Origin: Leucaena leucocephala
Lineage: Eukaryota > Streptophyta > Magnoliopsida > Fabales > Fabaceae
DNA length: 64,000 nucleotides
Direction: 5' to 3'
NCBI GenBank assembly: GCA_037074615.1
Contig: CM073562.1
Span: forward strand, 16,725,001-16,789,000
Position 1 is the first letter of the stretch; the number at the start of each line of letters is the position of its first letter. Shown here piece by piece: positions 24,411 through 35,967 of the stretch. The notes under the pieces were generated by a model. It was given only the letters and a program-made list of their open reading frames with translations. It made no database searches and had not been told where the DNA came from. The translations under genes were made by a program, and so were the position numbers.

Positions 24411-25076
24411 CTGGATCAAGGTGTACTCCTGCTCAAAATTTCAAACCTGTTTCCAGATTATTCAAAGCAAGGTAGGCATTAAATCAAAGGAATAAGAAAC
24501 CTTTTTGGGGGAAAATCTCTCTTCAGATAAAGAACTAAGCAGCAACAAATAATACCAAGGTTCTTCAGCAGCAACTTCGGGATGACTGAATATTTTTGCA
24601 GCTGCGCATCTTGTTTGTGGGAATTGGTGCTCCGGCAGGAGTGTAAGCATCACACATGACCTGATGCCAGTTAGGATTGAAAAGGTTACACCATGAAGAC
24701 GGTTTCTAATGGTGAAAATTTTCCAGAGCAAAAATTCAAAAGGAAGATAGAAAGAAAACCTACCAAGATATTGTTACCCCTTCTGAATGGATCCCTAAAA
24801 ATTGCTTGTGGGCTGTTGCCAAAATTTGAAACAAAGATTTTATTTATGTACAGTCTCAAATAAAAGAAGAAAGATATATCCAGTGAGGGGACAAAGCTTA
24901 CTATAAGATCACCCCTATCTTCTCCAGGAGCTTGGCCCGTGCTGGAACCATCGTAGTTCCATTTGGGCAATTTTGAAGGGTCCTTGACTGGCCTGAGAGG
25001 GTCTTTTTTTCCATGTTTACATAAGTACGCAGCCAAACAAAACAACTGAAACTTCTTTTGTTTTTGTTTTGTTTTT
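24411..25076 (-). pseudogene. Partial glutamine synthetase pseudogene (middle exons)
   Basis: This minus-strand fragment is a close copy of 29124-29770. It carries exon 3 (KDPSKLPKWNYDGSSTGQAPGED), exon 4 (PQAIFRDPFRRGNNIL), exon 5 (containing AAKIFSHPEVAAEEPW) and the start of exon 6, each with its introns, and stops after the codons for EYTLIQK. Exon 3 has a 1-bp loss before the PVKDP codons and a 2-bp loss near its end. Homology starts and stops abruptly at the flanking direct repeats. It keeps the conserved proline in DPFRRG and the exon 5 donor that the longer copy has lost, so it was duplicated before those changes. It cannot encode an enzyme. Confidence 0.9.
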
Positions 25077-25077
25077 A

Positions 25078-25247
25078 GTTCATTAATTTATTTCACACCA
25101 TATCGGCAATTCTTTTTCTCAAAACACTGCCTTTAAATTGTTTCCCACATTGTGTCCTTGCATATGTTCTGAGCAAGCTCCACAACTATTCATTTTAGCC
25201 ATAACTATTCATTTGAACAATAAAAATGAGAGAAGCTGTCACTATTC
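25078..25247. repeat. Direct repeat, right copy, flanking a GS fragment
   Basis: Right partner of the repeat at 24240-24409, differing by small indels, including about 17 extra bases around CATTTTAGCCATAACTATTC. Confidence 0.8.
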
Positions 25248-25873
25248 ATCGGCTGGGCTCCACAGCACTTGAAGAAAGATATTGATTGGTATAGATTTAT
25301 TACAACAGTGATAAAATCAAGTATTCAGTTTTTGCTTAAAAATGCTACTTACATGACCAAAAGCGTTGACAAACTCAAATATCTAAACGCAATTAGTCTC
25401 AACTAAAATTTCTTTAGGTAAACCAATTAAGCACAGGCAACCGCATCTAAGTTGTGAGACAAACTAATTGCGTAAGTAGTATAACTCAATCCTGTAAATA
25501 CTGAATATTAAGCAGTGAGCAGCATTACTGTTTATTTTCTGGTCTTGTCGCCAGCGCACAAGGCAGTTCCCTTGAGAATTTAGGTGGCTAATTATTATCT
25601 TCACTAACATAAAATGTATTGTAGTGCAAGTAAAAGATAAAAAAATGCTGTCTTCCGTTATGAAAAAACTAAATACTTAATTCTGCCATTTCAGACTTGT
25701 TTCTCTCAATCTCAATATATAAGCCAAGCTCAATTTGATAACGGGCGACTCTGGGACTTTACTAATGGAGGGTTACCACTTCGCATGTAATTAAGTTCTC
25801 AAGTGTAATTAGTCTAAAGTTCTTTCAATATAAAACCAATAACTTAAGCTTAGGGTCAAGCATACCTGCCTGA
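25248..25873. other. Intergenic
   Basis: No gene or repeat recognised between the GS fragment and the PPR pseudogene. Confidence 0.45.
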
Positions 25874-27656
25874 TCAAGAAAGGGTACCAATATGCCCCCC
25901 AAGGGAAATTTGATTGGTAAGGGTGTTTAATAGCACGTGAATATCCTCATTTTGTGGATGATTGCTATCTCCAACAACAAATTCATGATTCTTACCATCA
26001 ATCTTTATTAGACTTGAACCTGGAGCCTTGCTTATTCCTTGCTCCTTCATGAACCTCCTCACTTTTCTTACTTCTGCCCATTTCTAATTAGCTGCATATA
26101 GATTAGATAGAAGCACATATACACCACTATCTTGGTATTCAAAATCATAAAGAAATTTTAGCATGTTTTGAGAAATCCCAACATTCCCATAAGTATTACA
26201 AGCTCTCAAAAGAGCTCCCACGATCTGCACATCTGGTGCCATTGGCATTGTCTTTATCAACTCAAGAGCTTCGCCCACCAATCCGACCCTGCAGAGTAGA
26301 TCAACCAAACAACCAGTGTTCTAACCAGGAAGAAAGATTGTAGCTTCTATCTGTCATATGATGGAAATACTTAAGGCCTTCCTCTACCAAGCCAGAATGG
26401 CAACAAGCTGTCAAAACAGCAAGAAATGTCACCTCATTTGGACTTGCTCCAGATTCGATCATCTCTTCAAATTGTTTCAGTGCCTCTTGCCCATATTCAT
26501 TTATTGCTAGACCACCTAAAAAAGCATTCCACGTTTGAACATTCCTAAAAGGCATCACATTGAAAGTTCGTTGTGCCTATATAAACATCCCATTTTGATA
26601 CGTGTCAATCAGTGTTGTTCCTATATAAACATCCCATTTGATACGGTTACGTTCAATGTATTCATGGACCCAAATGCCATAATAAAGAAGCCCAAGGCTT
26701 GCACAAGCAGAAAGCGCACTAGTCAGTATAATCCTGTCAGGCTTAAAACTAGAGTTCTGCATTTCACAGAACAAGTCCAGTGATCCCTTTGGTCGTTGTC
26801 ATTGCACCAACCCATGAATCATAGTAGTCCAAGAAATAATATCTTTTTCAGAGAGCTCATCAAATATTTGCTTGGCTTGAGATGGAGACTCGCACTTCGT
26901 ATACACATCCATCAAAGCATTACCTAAGATCAATTCCATTCCACACGGAAGTTTTGAAATCTTTCCATGAATCCCCTTCCCCAAGTTTACATCAAGCAAT
27001 TTCCCAGAAGCTACAAGCATGCTAACAAATGTTGCTACATTAGGTTCAACGTCCATCCTTGAAAACAATGCAATGGCCTTATTAGGCAAACCTGCTTTCA
27101 CATATCCAGATATCAATCCAGTCCAAGAGACCACGTCTCTCACAAGCATATCATCAAACGCCTTATCTGCACTAACACAGTCACCACAAGTGCCATAAAC
27201 ATGTGCTAGTGTGTTCTGCACATAAACATCACACAATAAGCCCATCTTGACAGCTACTGAATGAAACTGCCTAACCTCGCTAATCCCCGAAAACTTAGCA
27301 CAGGATTTCAAAACTGCTGGCAAAGTATAGACATCGGGCACAAACTCATTTCTGACAGTCGACCTATAAACTGATATCGCAGCCCAGGGGATTCCACCAG
27401 AGGCGTAACCAGAAATCAACAAATTACATGGGAAAGAGCTCGAGCTCCAATCATAATGTTTCAAGAAATTGCATGCGTAATGGATTTCACTGACATGTTT
27501 TCCGAAAAAGTTGGCGGCTTTAGTAATCACTAAGTCGTTACTAACAAGACTAGAAGTTAATAGATGCGCATGTATTTGCTTGAAGGTCCTCAAGTCATTG
27601 CATCTATGCAGGAAATCTAAAAGAACCCATTTCAGAGAATGCGTGCCCTTGTTCAT
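25874..27656 (-). pseudogene. Pentatricopeptide repeat (PLS-type, E-tail) pseudogene
   Basis: An intronless PPR gene read from ATG at 27656 to TAG/TGA at 25874-25876, collinear with Arabidopsis At4g38010 (recalled): FKQIHAHLL at the start, RDVVSWTGLISGY, NVATFVSMLVASGK, RIILTSALSACASLG, NVQTWNAFLGGLAI, NEVTFLAVLTACCHSGLVEEG, and the E motif DSGVYVLLSNLYAAN. Family members are organellar RNA-binding factors. The frame is broken by TGA at 26799-26801, TAG at 26577-26579, a 2-bp loss near 26325 where EHYGC is expected, and TAG at 26084-26086. The first 285 residues could be translated as a truncated protein with several PPR motifs but without the C-terminal region. A 32-bp direct repeat inside the gene created the second stop. 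Confidence 0.9.
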
Positions 27657-28099
27657 GTCAGGGACTAGATGACCGTCTCCATTACATAGAAATCTCCTTT
27701 TGGATTTGACAAAAGAACGTTTGAAAATTCAGTCCCATATTACACCTCTTTTTTCACACGACCCTATGCTTCAAGCCTTCAACTTCACATCACCACCATT
27801 AAAAGCTTGACCCCCCAAACCTTCGCAAACCCCATTGCAGATACAGAGAAGCATCAACAAAAACTAGGCACCGTGAAATCTATCCTACTGAATGGGATGA
27901 AGAAGAAAATGGTTTCGGAAATATTTTCATCATATAACTCATCCCCAACCAACGATGTTGCAGATAATGTGGAGAAGAAAACACCCACCTTGAAACGTTG
28001 TCGCTGCCGTCTCAGTCAGACCGCCTTTCACCAGAGGAATTTTAAGCCACCTGTGAGGAGTCCAACTACGAGAGTCATCAGAAGAGAGTGATGCGCTAT

Positions 28100-30573
28100 T
28101 TGGGAGGAAAAGAGCGACAGAGAAGGTGTTGATGTCAGCAGTCTCATGTTTTCCTGACAGACGACGCTCGTTGCCTTCTCCATAGGCAGAGATGTGCTCC
28201 TTGTGCCTCTTCCCCAACTTCTCAATCGCTTTCTTGATCACTTCATAGCCTCCTTCTTTCCCCATGGACTTCCTGCCGCAAATGTTATCCAGTGCTCTTG
28301 TTCACCATCAAAGCTAGCTAACAGTAAATCAAGAAAAGTGACTCTCTCTCTCTCTATATTAGTGACAAGATTCACCTGCAATTTGTGTGAGCACCGTCTC
28401 CATTCCCATACCCTGGTTTTGTAAATCACAGAGACGCTTGTCAATATCAAATTAGTTCAATAACAATTTCTTGAATAGATCATATATATGTCCTGTGGAA
28501 TACTGTTGAACCTTAATTGCCTTGGGGTCATAGGAAACAACCACCCCTGCAATGTCAGTGACCCTCTGTAGAACACAAAATAGAGACGTTGATTTCAGCA
28601 TTTAATGCACAAGAATCAGACGATGAGGGTAGTCAAGTCATGTGTCACCTCCAAAATGTAACGAGCAACCCACAACTTGTCACCAGCAGAGATACCAACC
28701 GAAGGGCCTATTAGGAATTCCCACTACATTACATGAAAAAAAATGAACTGAAGAAGCTTATGAATGAGAAACTCGGTGTTTAAAATTTTGGAAATTACTT
28801 GGTAGGGCATCTCTTCTCCATTGGTTCCACCGATTTTGATGCCAGCATAAAGGCAAGCTTTGTAATGTGAGTTAACAATATCTCTACCAAAAGCCTTGTC
28901 AGCGCCAGTACCGTAATCGTATGGTACCTGATGGAAACAAGAATGATAACGATCTAAATATTTTAATCGCAAAAGATTATCAGTTAAAATAAGAAGAAGG
29001 AAAAGCTAGTTTGTATGAGTCAAGTGAAAGAGAGGAAATTTCAAGAGAAAAGTTTCACCTGAGGTCCAGGATAGCCACCAAAAGGCCAGCCAAGAGGTCA
29101 TTGGATATCTTTCTGGAGCAAGGTGTATTCCTGCTCAATTCCAAACCTGTTTCCAGATTATTCAAAAGAAAGGTAGGTATTAAATCAAAGGAATAAGAAA
29201 CCTTTTTGGGGGGAAATCTCTCTTCAGCAGCAACTTCGGGATGACTGAATATTTTTGCAGCTGCGCATCTTTTTTTTTTTTTTTGATACTGCAGCTGCGC
29301 ATCTTTTGTTTGTGGGAATTGGTGCTCCAGCAGGAGTGTAAGCATCACACATGACCTGATGCCAATTAGGATTGAACAGGTTACACCATGAAGACGGTTT
29401 CTAATGGTGAAAATTTTCCAGAGCAAAAATTCAAAAGGAAGATAAAAAAAAAACTACCAAGATATTGTTACCCCTTCTGAATTGATCCCTAAAAATTGCT
29501 TGTGGGCTGTTGCCAAAATTTGAAACAAAGATTTTATTTATGTACAGTCTCAAATAAAAGAAGAAAGATATATCCAGTGAGGGGACAAAGCTTACTATAA
29601 GATCACTTCACTATCTTCTCCAGGAGCTTGGCCCGTGTTGGAACCATCGTAGTTCCACTTGGGCAACTTTGAAGGGTCCTTGACTGGGCCTGAGAGTCTG
29701 TATTTCATATTTAAGCAAGTACACAGCCAACCAAAACAACTGAAACTTCTTTTGTTTTGTTTTTGTTTCTTGAGTTAACTAATAAATGGAAAGGTAAATT
29801 ACCCTTGCTTTGCTCCTCATGTCCATGCCAGATCCACCGACCCTGTCCTATTAGAAATAGAATTGAATCGAGCAAGACAAAAAGGAGAGAAAAGAAAAGA
29901 GAGAGTTAGATGAGAATCAGGGCAAGGATTTAAGTCATTTTGACATCAGCACACGCATGAGTTGATGTTACATTTACTCTAAGGAACAAAAGAGCAAACA
30001 GTCCGCAAACATCTTGTCAACAGGTCATTCTTTAATGCAAATTTTAAAGAAGTATTACCAAAACCAAGCATGATTCCCAAAAGAGGGGGTCAAACCAGTG
30101 AGAACGTTGCTCGATATACACTGAGAAACGGAACAAAACAATGTAATAAGAAGCAGGGGAAATCTTAAATAAAAATGTTTTTCTTCTTTAATTTTTTTTA
30201 CTTCTAAAATAATGAAGAAAAACCTAATCCCTACAAATTTTATAATCCGTAAAAGCACAGTGGCAGGAAGGTGCATGCAACCACAAAACTGACGAACGAT
30301 CGGTGCAGAAATGAACGATCAAGCAAGAGATGAATCACCGAATCCGGAGCCAAAGAAAACCCAACCCATTGAGAGGCTAATGATATAGAGCATATATAGA
30401 ACATTAATTCATGCGCAAACGAACGGAAAGAGCTAATCGGTGCTTGTTTGGATGTGGAGAAAACAGAGGATGTGAGTGTGAGAGAAATGGGACACTAACC
30501 ATTTGTACTCAGCGATGATCTTCTCAGTGGTGTCGGAGAGATTGAGGTTGATCAAATCCGCGAGCAGCGACAT
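28100..30573 (-). pseudogene. Cytosolic glutamine synthetase (GS1) pseudogene
   Basis: GS1 makes glutamine from glutamate, ammonia and ATP. Exons read: 30573-30500 (MSLLADLINLNLSDTTEK), 29842-29803 (VGGSGMDMRSKAR), 29697-29596, 29506-29458, exon 5 from 29355, 29146-29059, 28927-28799, 28723-28649 (WEFLIGPSVGISAGDK) and 28565-28512 (DIAGVVVSYDPK), plus a remnant of the last exon at about 28118-28265 (EGNERRLSGKHETADINTF). Lesions: a 2-bp loss at the start of exon 3, Pro to Gln in DPFRRG, a 34-bp poly(A) insertion in exon 5 (29257-29290), a 42-bp deletion that removes the exon 5 donor, TGA for Trp at 29098-29100, and loss of the NGAGAHTNYSTKSM active-site segment and the C-terminus. The retained introns show that it arose from a genomic copy, not a retrocopy. 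Confidence 0.92.
29257..29303 (-). mobile_element. Minimal poly(A) retro-insertion with 13-bp target duplication
   Basis: GCAGCTGCGCATC occurs at 29257-29269 and again at 29291-29303. Between them lie a T run and GATACT. In gene orientation the insert is AGTATC followed by about 14 A. The shorter GS fragment has the empty site with a single copy of the 13-mer (24597-24609). This is the signature of target-primed reverse transcription with extreme 5' truncation. Confidence 0.75.
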
Positions 30574-30659
30574 CTCCAAAGCAAGAACACTGGAGCTGGA
30601 AGCAGAGAGTTTTCTGTGCTCTATGATACGTGAGCCGGGACGGTGGCTGCCGCTGCATG

Positions 30660-33600
30660 TACAGGCTTTAATGTTTTATAGATATATAAGTATTATAATT
30701 TTTAAATATATTTATAGCGTATATATTATTTTATAATTATATTTATAATGTATGTATATATGTAATAATTATAAATATTATCATATAATAATTATATTAT
30801 TTAAAAAAATCAGATTGGACATCCCAGTCTTGTTCTCGATCACAACAACTTCAAGATAGGACAAGATAGATACATAAAATGCCATCCAGCCGGTCCTGCA
30901 TGTAAATACCCTACCTAAGAGTTTAGAGTATATTAAAAAATTAATAAAATTAATTTAAATAATAAATAATTTAATATCATTTAAATAAAATTTTAAATTT
31001 AAATTTTAATATATGTAAAAATTATTGTTAAAAAAATCACCTATTATAATAGAATATGTGATATAGATTAAATTTAAATATAATTAATATAAAATTTTAA
31101 TAAATCAGATAAATAATTAAAAAATATATATATTATAAGAAAAAATGAGAACTAATAGTTAATGATTTTACCTATTGGGAGAGAGAAAATCATTATCACT
31201 AGATGTGTCATGTGGATGGATATTTTAAAATTTGAGGAATGAAAATTTTTATAATTTACAAATAACGTAAAATTCTATAAATTATAAATAGTGATGATTA
31301 ATATTAATATTTAACAATTTTATTAAAATTGAAATGTGGGTTTTATATGTCATATAAAAAATGAGTTGAGATATATTCGTTTGATCATATTTATAAGAAA
31401 TAAAATATTTTTTTAATCCTATTTATAAATTATATTATTAAAATTTTTTATATAAATATATAATTTTAATATTTATTTATTATATATTATTTTGCAAACT
31501 ATTAATTTCTTGATATATATATATTAATAGAGAGAATTAATGTACAATTCGATATAAACAATTTAATTATTAAAAAAAATTAAAATAAATGAATAACGTA
31601 CAACAATAAAATTTGATGCCGTAAATTAGAGGTAATTACGGGAAGGGTCAAGCCGAGAAAATCCTATCCTAATATAATATACAGTATATATTTTGTATCA
31701 TATGTTCCATCCTGAGCTTGTTACAGTTTCAATTAGTATTCGGATTTTTATATTTTTTTTAAAAAGATAGTAGACAAATACATGCGTTTAACAAAGACTG
31801 GTCATACAAAGACTCTAATGCCTTTTTACTGTGTACTCTGTGACCACCCCTATCAGTACCCATGTCCCCCTTGCATTCGAGGGAGAGGAAGTGATAAACC
31901 CAAAACCCATATACGTCGGCTATCTTCTCACTCATGTCGACGAGCTTCAAACTCTATATCTGCTTTCAAGCTTAACACCCCTGCCTGAAAGCTCTTCCTT
32001 CTATATCTGATGGATTTTTGTTCCGGTCCTTCACGGATGGAACGAGACATGTTTAACTACCCTTACAGTAAATAATAACAAGTAACTTGGTGTTTATTTA
32101 GTATAAGATTTTTTAATAATTAAATTGATTTTATGTACAATAATTCTCTAAATTTAACAAAATATTAAGAATATAGTGTGATTAATAAATATGATATTAA
32201 AAAGTATTTAAATTTTACAATAAAATTAATGATTTAAAGTGTTTATGCGAGACAATAATTTTTTTTTAAAAAAATAAATCCCACGGGGCAACAATTTCTT
32301 TATCGATTATCAGCAATTGAAGGGGAAGAGTTCAAATAAACTCTCCAGAAGAAACATTCCGTTGGAGTAACTGAAACAATCTTAAACTGATATTTTTTTA
32401 GGGTTACTTCAAAAATTTAAATCAAGGATTACGTATAATACAATCTTAAATCGTTCTCTCTAAAGAGCCAAAATATGAAATTAAATTCCTAAGTAATTAA
32501 ATGTAATATAATCTAAATTATAAAATGAGATTTATTTTGATTGACCAACAACTAAATATAATGAATTAAAATAGATTTAAAGAAAATATTTTTGATATTT
32601 TTAGTTTAAAAAAATAAATAATAAATAATAATGAGTGAAAAAAATAAATTCAACGGTGAATAATAATAATAAAAGTAATTCTCCAAATCTAATAACGTAA
32701 ACAATCATAACTTCAAAAGATATGTGAGTTATAAATAATAAATTAAAATTATAATTAAACTTTTAATCCAACAACTGAGTCACCTCGAATTGTTACAAAA
32801 TATTTGTTAAGTCATAATTTATTAACTGCTATCAGAATAATAAAATAGGACTAAAGATATTAAAAATTGATGCTTAATCATAACTCAATAATTAATAAAA
32901 TAAAATTTAAGCCAACAAGAGACACAACGATCCAATAATTCAAGCCACTTTAAAAAATCACAAAATATTCACGATAATCTAAATTCAATGTCTGACCCAA
33001 ATCAAAGTAAATGAAATTAAAATTAATTAAAGATTAATGTCAAATGTCAAGCAAAAATTCAGTCACAATAATCCTCAATAAATATAAATAAATCATTCTA
33101 AATATTTTTAATAATTATAAAATTAATCATAAGACCTATGAGTCATAATATAATTATTGGGTAGATAATTAGAGTAACTTATACTCCCCTTTGAGATCAT
33201 AAACTCATGCATTTGTTATTAAATTAGAAAATTTGGATGTTTAACCACGTATAGCTATAACAGTAGTTGCTACTATCACTGCCATAATTATTCTGTCGCT
33301 GCTGTCCATAAAAATAGATGAATGTATGGAGGTATTTAGAAGGGTATGTGCGTGAATGGAGGTGTGAAGGAAGCATTATTCTTGTGCGGCAACGTGTGTG
33401 CGTCCTCCAATTCTTTCAATTCTCCCTTTGACAATTCAATTCCTGCGGCATGGTTGCTTTTCCGTATGCATGTGTGCTTTCTTTCTTTCAATTCTTTGCG
33501 GCAGCCACACACGTTTTACTTCCTGTTATAGTAATTAAAAAGTGACCTAATAGATTATATAATATAATTTTTTTAATTTTATAATTTTTTATTTTCATTT

Positions 33601-34827
33601 ATGAATTTTAATTTCTCTTAAATTCTTAAAATATAAAATCATAATAATATAATATTTTTTATTCTAAAAATAATTATCTAGAAGAAATCATAAATATATA
33701 ACAATTATGCCCATATTAAATACTAATTTAATATAAGTCATATTAATTCAATTATTATACAAATAATGAAATTAAAGATCATAATATTAATAAAAGCTCA
33801 CTAAAATAATATAAATTAATATATAAAATTATGAGTTTTTCAATAATTTTATACTACTCCAGAGTTTGTCAAAATTCCAGTGAAAATAAGAAAGGAAGGT
33901 TCTTATTATATACAGAAAATAATTCAAAAAAATGTTTTAATGATCTCTCCTAATGAGGCAACTCTCTCATACACCATGCATAGTCTGGAATTTTTCATTT
34001 GTTTATAGTAATATTAACTATTGATATCTATATATTCTATACATGAAAACATGTCCCCATTAAAAAATAAGCCGTGTCAGTTGAAGCTAAGTTGTTGCAA
34101 TATCACGTCCTTTTTTATCGCTTAGAAGTTAGAACAATAAAATAAGATTAAAAATTAACATATTAATTTGACATTAAATAAAATGAATGTATATTAATGA
34201 TGAAGACAATTTGCTTAAATATTTCAATCCAATTGATGTTATCAAAAGTAAGTTTTTTTTAATTCAATTTTACTAATATTAAAAAAATAATTTAAATATT
34301 CTGTACTAATTTCTTTCCAAATAAATACAGATTGTAACCTAAATACACAAGGTCATGCTACTCTAAACCTAGCGTCTACTCCGCGTGGGGCCCGCATATT
34401 TGCACATAAATAGCGCCATGAATCCGAGGGTCCCTCGTCTCTTCTTCACTGGGATAAGTGGGACTCGCTTCCTTTGCTAGGGTGTGTCCTTTCTCTCCTT
34501 CTTCTCTCTGTTGTTGCTTTTATATCTTTTTTTTTTTTAATGGTGATAAAGTGAAAATAAAAAATGGCCTTTACATGTCTCAATTAGACTGTCTAATCCT
34601 TCGCAGCCACAAAACTTCAAAGAACACACTACCTTCTGCTTCTCTGTTCCGGTCCTCTGCGTCAAAAGCCAGTAACCTCTCCCAAGATTTTTTATGGCTT
34701 TTCAATCTATAAATTCGTTCTCTTTTTACTGATTCTCACCGTGATTTTGCTCGGTTTCTGTTTAGTTTTGTTTTCGGCGTTTGCAGATTCTTCAGTTTTT
34801 GGGATCATTTTCTTTAATCCTTTAAAG
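30660..34827. other. Long intergenic spacer upstream of the TCP gene
   Basis: Very AT-rich, no gene recognised. A decayed relative of the SINE 3' part lies at about 30975-31110. A less AT-rich patch at 31780-32000 opens frames of 60-68 codons on both strands without recognisable content. The TCP promoter and leader lie at about 34350-34827, with a T run after a pyrimidine-rich stretch. Confidence 0.4.
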
Positions 34828-35967
34828 ATGGAAGTAAATCAAAACCAAGGAATCGAGAACAAACTTGAGGATTTTAATGACGAGGAAGAAAGCCACAGTG
34901 CGGATATATCTCCTTCTGAGACGACGTCAATGGTGGAAGGGGCGGAGTCACATTTTCCGGAGCCAGTGCCACGGTCGCCGCCTGCGGCACCGTTGAAAGA
35001 AGAGTCCACGGAGGCAGAGCAAAGCATGGACGAGTCTCTTCCCATGAACCTTATCCAGGTACCGTTAACGATGTCAACGCCGGGGAGAAACGCGGTGGTA
35101 CCGGCCAGAAAACCTTCCAAGGATCGTCATACAAAAGTGGAAGGCCGTGGCAGGAGAATCCGAATGCCGGCCACGTGTGCGGCCAGGATCTTCCAGCTCA
35201 CGCGAGAGCTCGGCCACAAGTCAGACGGAGAGACAATCCGGTGGCTTCTTGAGCACGCTGAACAGGCTATAATAGAGGCCACCGGCACGGGAACCATACC
35301 TGCAATCGCCGTCTCCGTTGGAGGAACCCTAAAGATCCCAACCTCCTTCCCGGCAAGACTAGATGGGGAAGAAACCCCTAGAAAACGAAGACGACGGGCA
35401 TCGAACAGTGAGTTCATTGACGTAAACGATCCGACCTCAATCTCTTCAAGGCTAGCTCCGGTTGCTCCAATTTCATGCGGAGCAGTTTCTACTACCGGAG
35501 GAGGATGTGGCGGCGGCGTTGCTCCGGGAGGACTTGTCCCTTTGTGGCCAGTGGGTGGGACCAACGCATCGGGACCCTTCTTGATGTTCCCAAATACTGC
35601 TGCTTCAGCAAATCAACCACAATACTGGGCAATTCCGGCCAGTGCGACGCCGTTTTTCAATGTCCAAGCGAGACCCATTTCGAACTTCGTCTCTGCGATG
35701 ATGCACCCCAGTGAGCAATTAGGGCCTTCTTCAGGTTCCATGAACGTTTCAAACGGTAATTCGGTTTCGGGTTCTGCGAACTCTTCATCGACGATGGCTC
35801 CTAGTTTGAGCTCAGGAACGAGTCTGAGTGCCAGTGCTCCTCCAGCTACGACGACGGCGTCGGCGACCCAGATGCGTAGGGATTTCTCCTTGGAAATTTA
35901 CGACAAGAAAGAATTGCACTTTTTGGGTCCATCTGCGAATTCTGAGCCGCCGAGTTCAAAGCCTTGA
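34828..35967 (+). CDS. TCP19: Class I TCP transcription factor (TCP19/TCP9-like)
   Basis: An intact, intronless gene of 379 residues. The TCP domain spans about residues 95-155, with the basic region KDRHTKVEGRGRRIRMPATC and the helix-loop-helix ARIFQLTRELGHKSDGETI then RWLLEHAEQAIIEATGTGT. The short class I basic region and the cysteine at residue 117, a redox-sensitive position in class I TCPs, are present. The helix II end reads AEQAI where most class I members have AEPAI. An arginine/lysine patch (PRKRRRR, about 182-188) is a probable nuclear signal, followed by Gly-rich and Ser-rich tails and a terminal block around FSLEIYDKKELHFLG. Class I TCPs bind GTGGGNCC-type sites and regulate cell proliferation and growth. 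The frame is open upstream of 34828, but without another ATG. TCP9 is the alternative assignment. Confidence 0.92.
   Translation: MEVNQNQGIENKLEDFNDEEESHSADISPSETTSMVEGAESHFPEPVPRSPPAAPLKEESTEAEQSMDESLPMNLIQVPLTMSTPGRNAVVPARKPSKDRHTKVEGRGRRIRMPATCAARIFQLTRELGHKSDGETIRWLLEHAEQAIIEATGTGTIPAIAVSVGGTLKIPTSFPARLDGEETPRKRRRRASNSEFIDVNDPTSISSRLAPVAPISCGAVSTTGGGCGGGVAPGGLVPLWPVGGTNASGPFLMFPNTAASANQPQYWAIPASATPFFNVQARPISNFVSAMMHPSEQLGPSSGSMNVSNGNSVSGSANSSSTMAPSLSSGTSLSASAPPATTTASATQMRRDFSLEIYDKKELHFLGPSANSEPPSSKP

Noticed and set aside
24462..25045. Glutamine synthetase fragment as a real gene
   Set aside because: It has only middle exons, with small frame-breaking losses and introns read through. 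It is a partial duplicate.
26799..27656. 285-residue PPR protein as an intact gene
   Set aside because: The same frame continues with PPR homology past the stop, with two more stops and a frameshift, so it is a truncated pseudogene. Residual function cannot be excluded but is not supported.
27939..28265. 108-codon frame ending in the GS sequence HETADINTF as a stand-alone gene
   Set aside because: It is the last-exon remnant of the GS1 pseudogene running into unrelated sequence.
34741..34827. N-terminal extension of the TCP frame
   Set aside because: It would need a GTG start. The first ATG in frame is at 34828 and gives a normal N-terminus.
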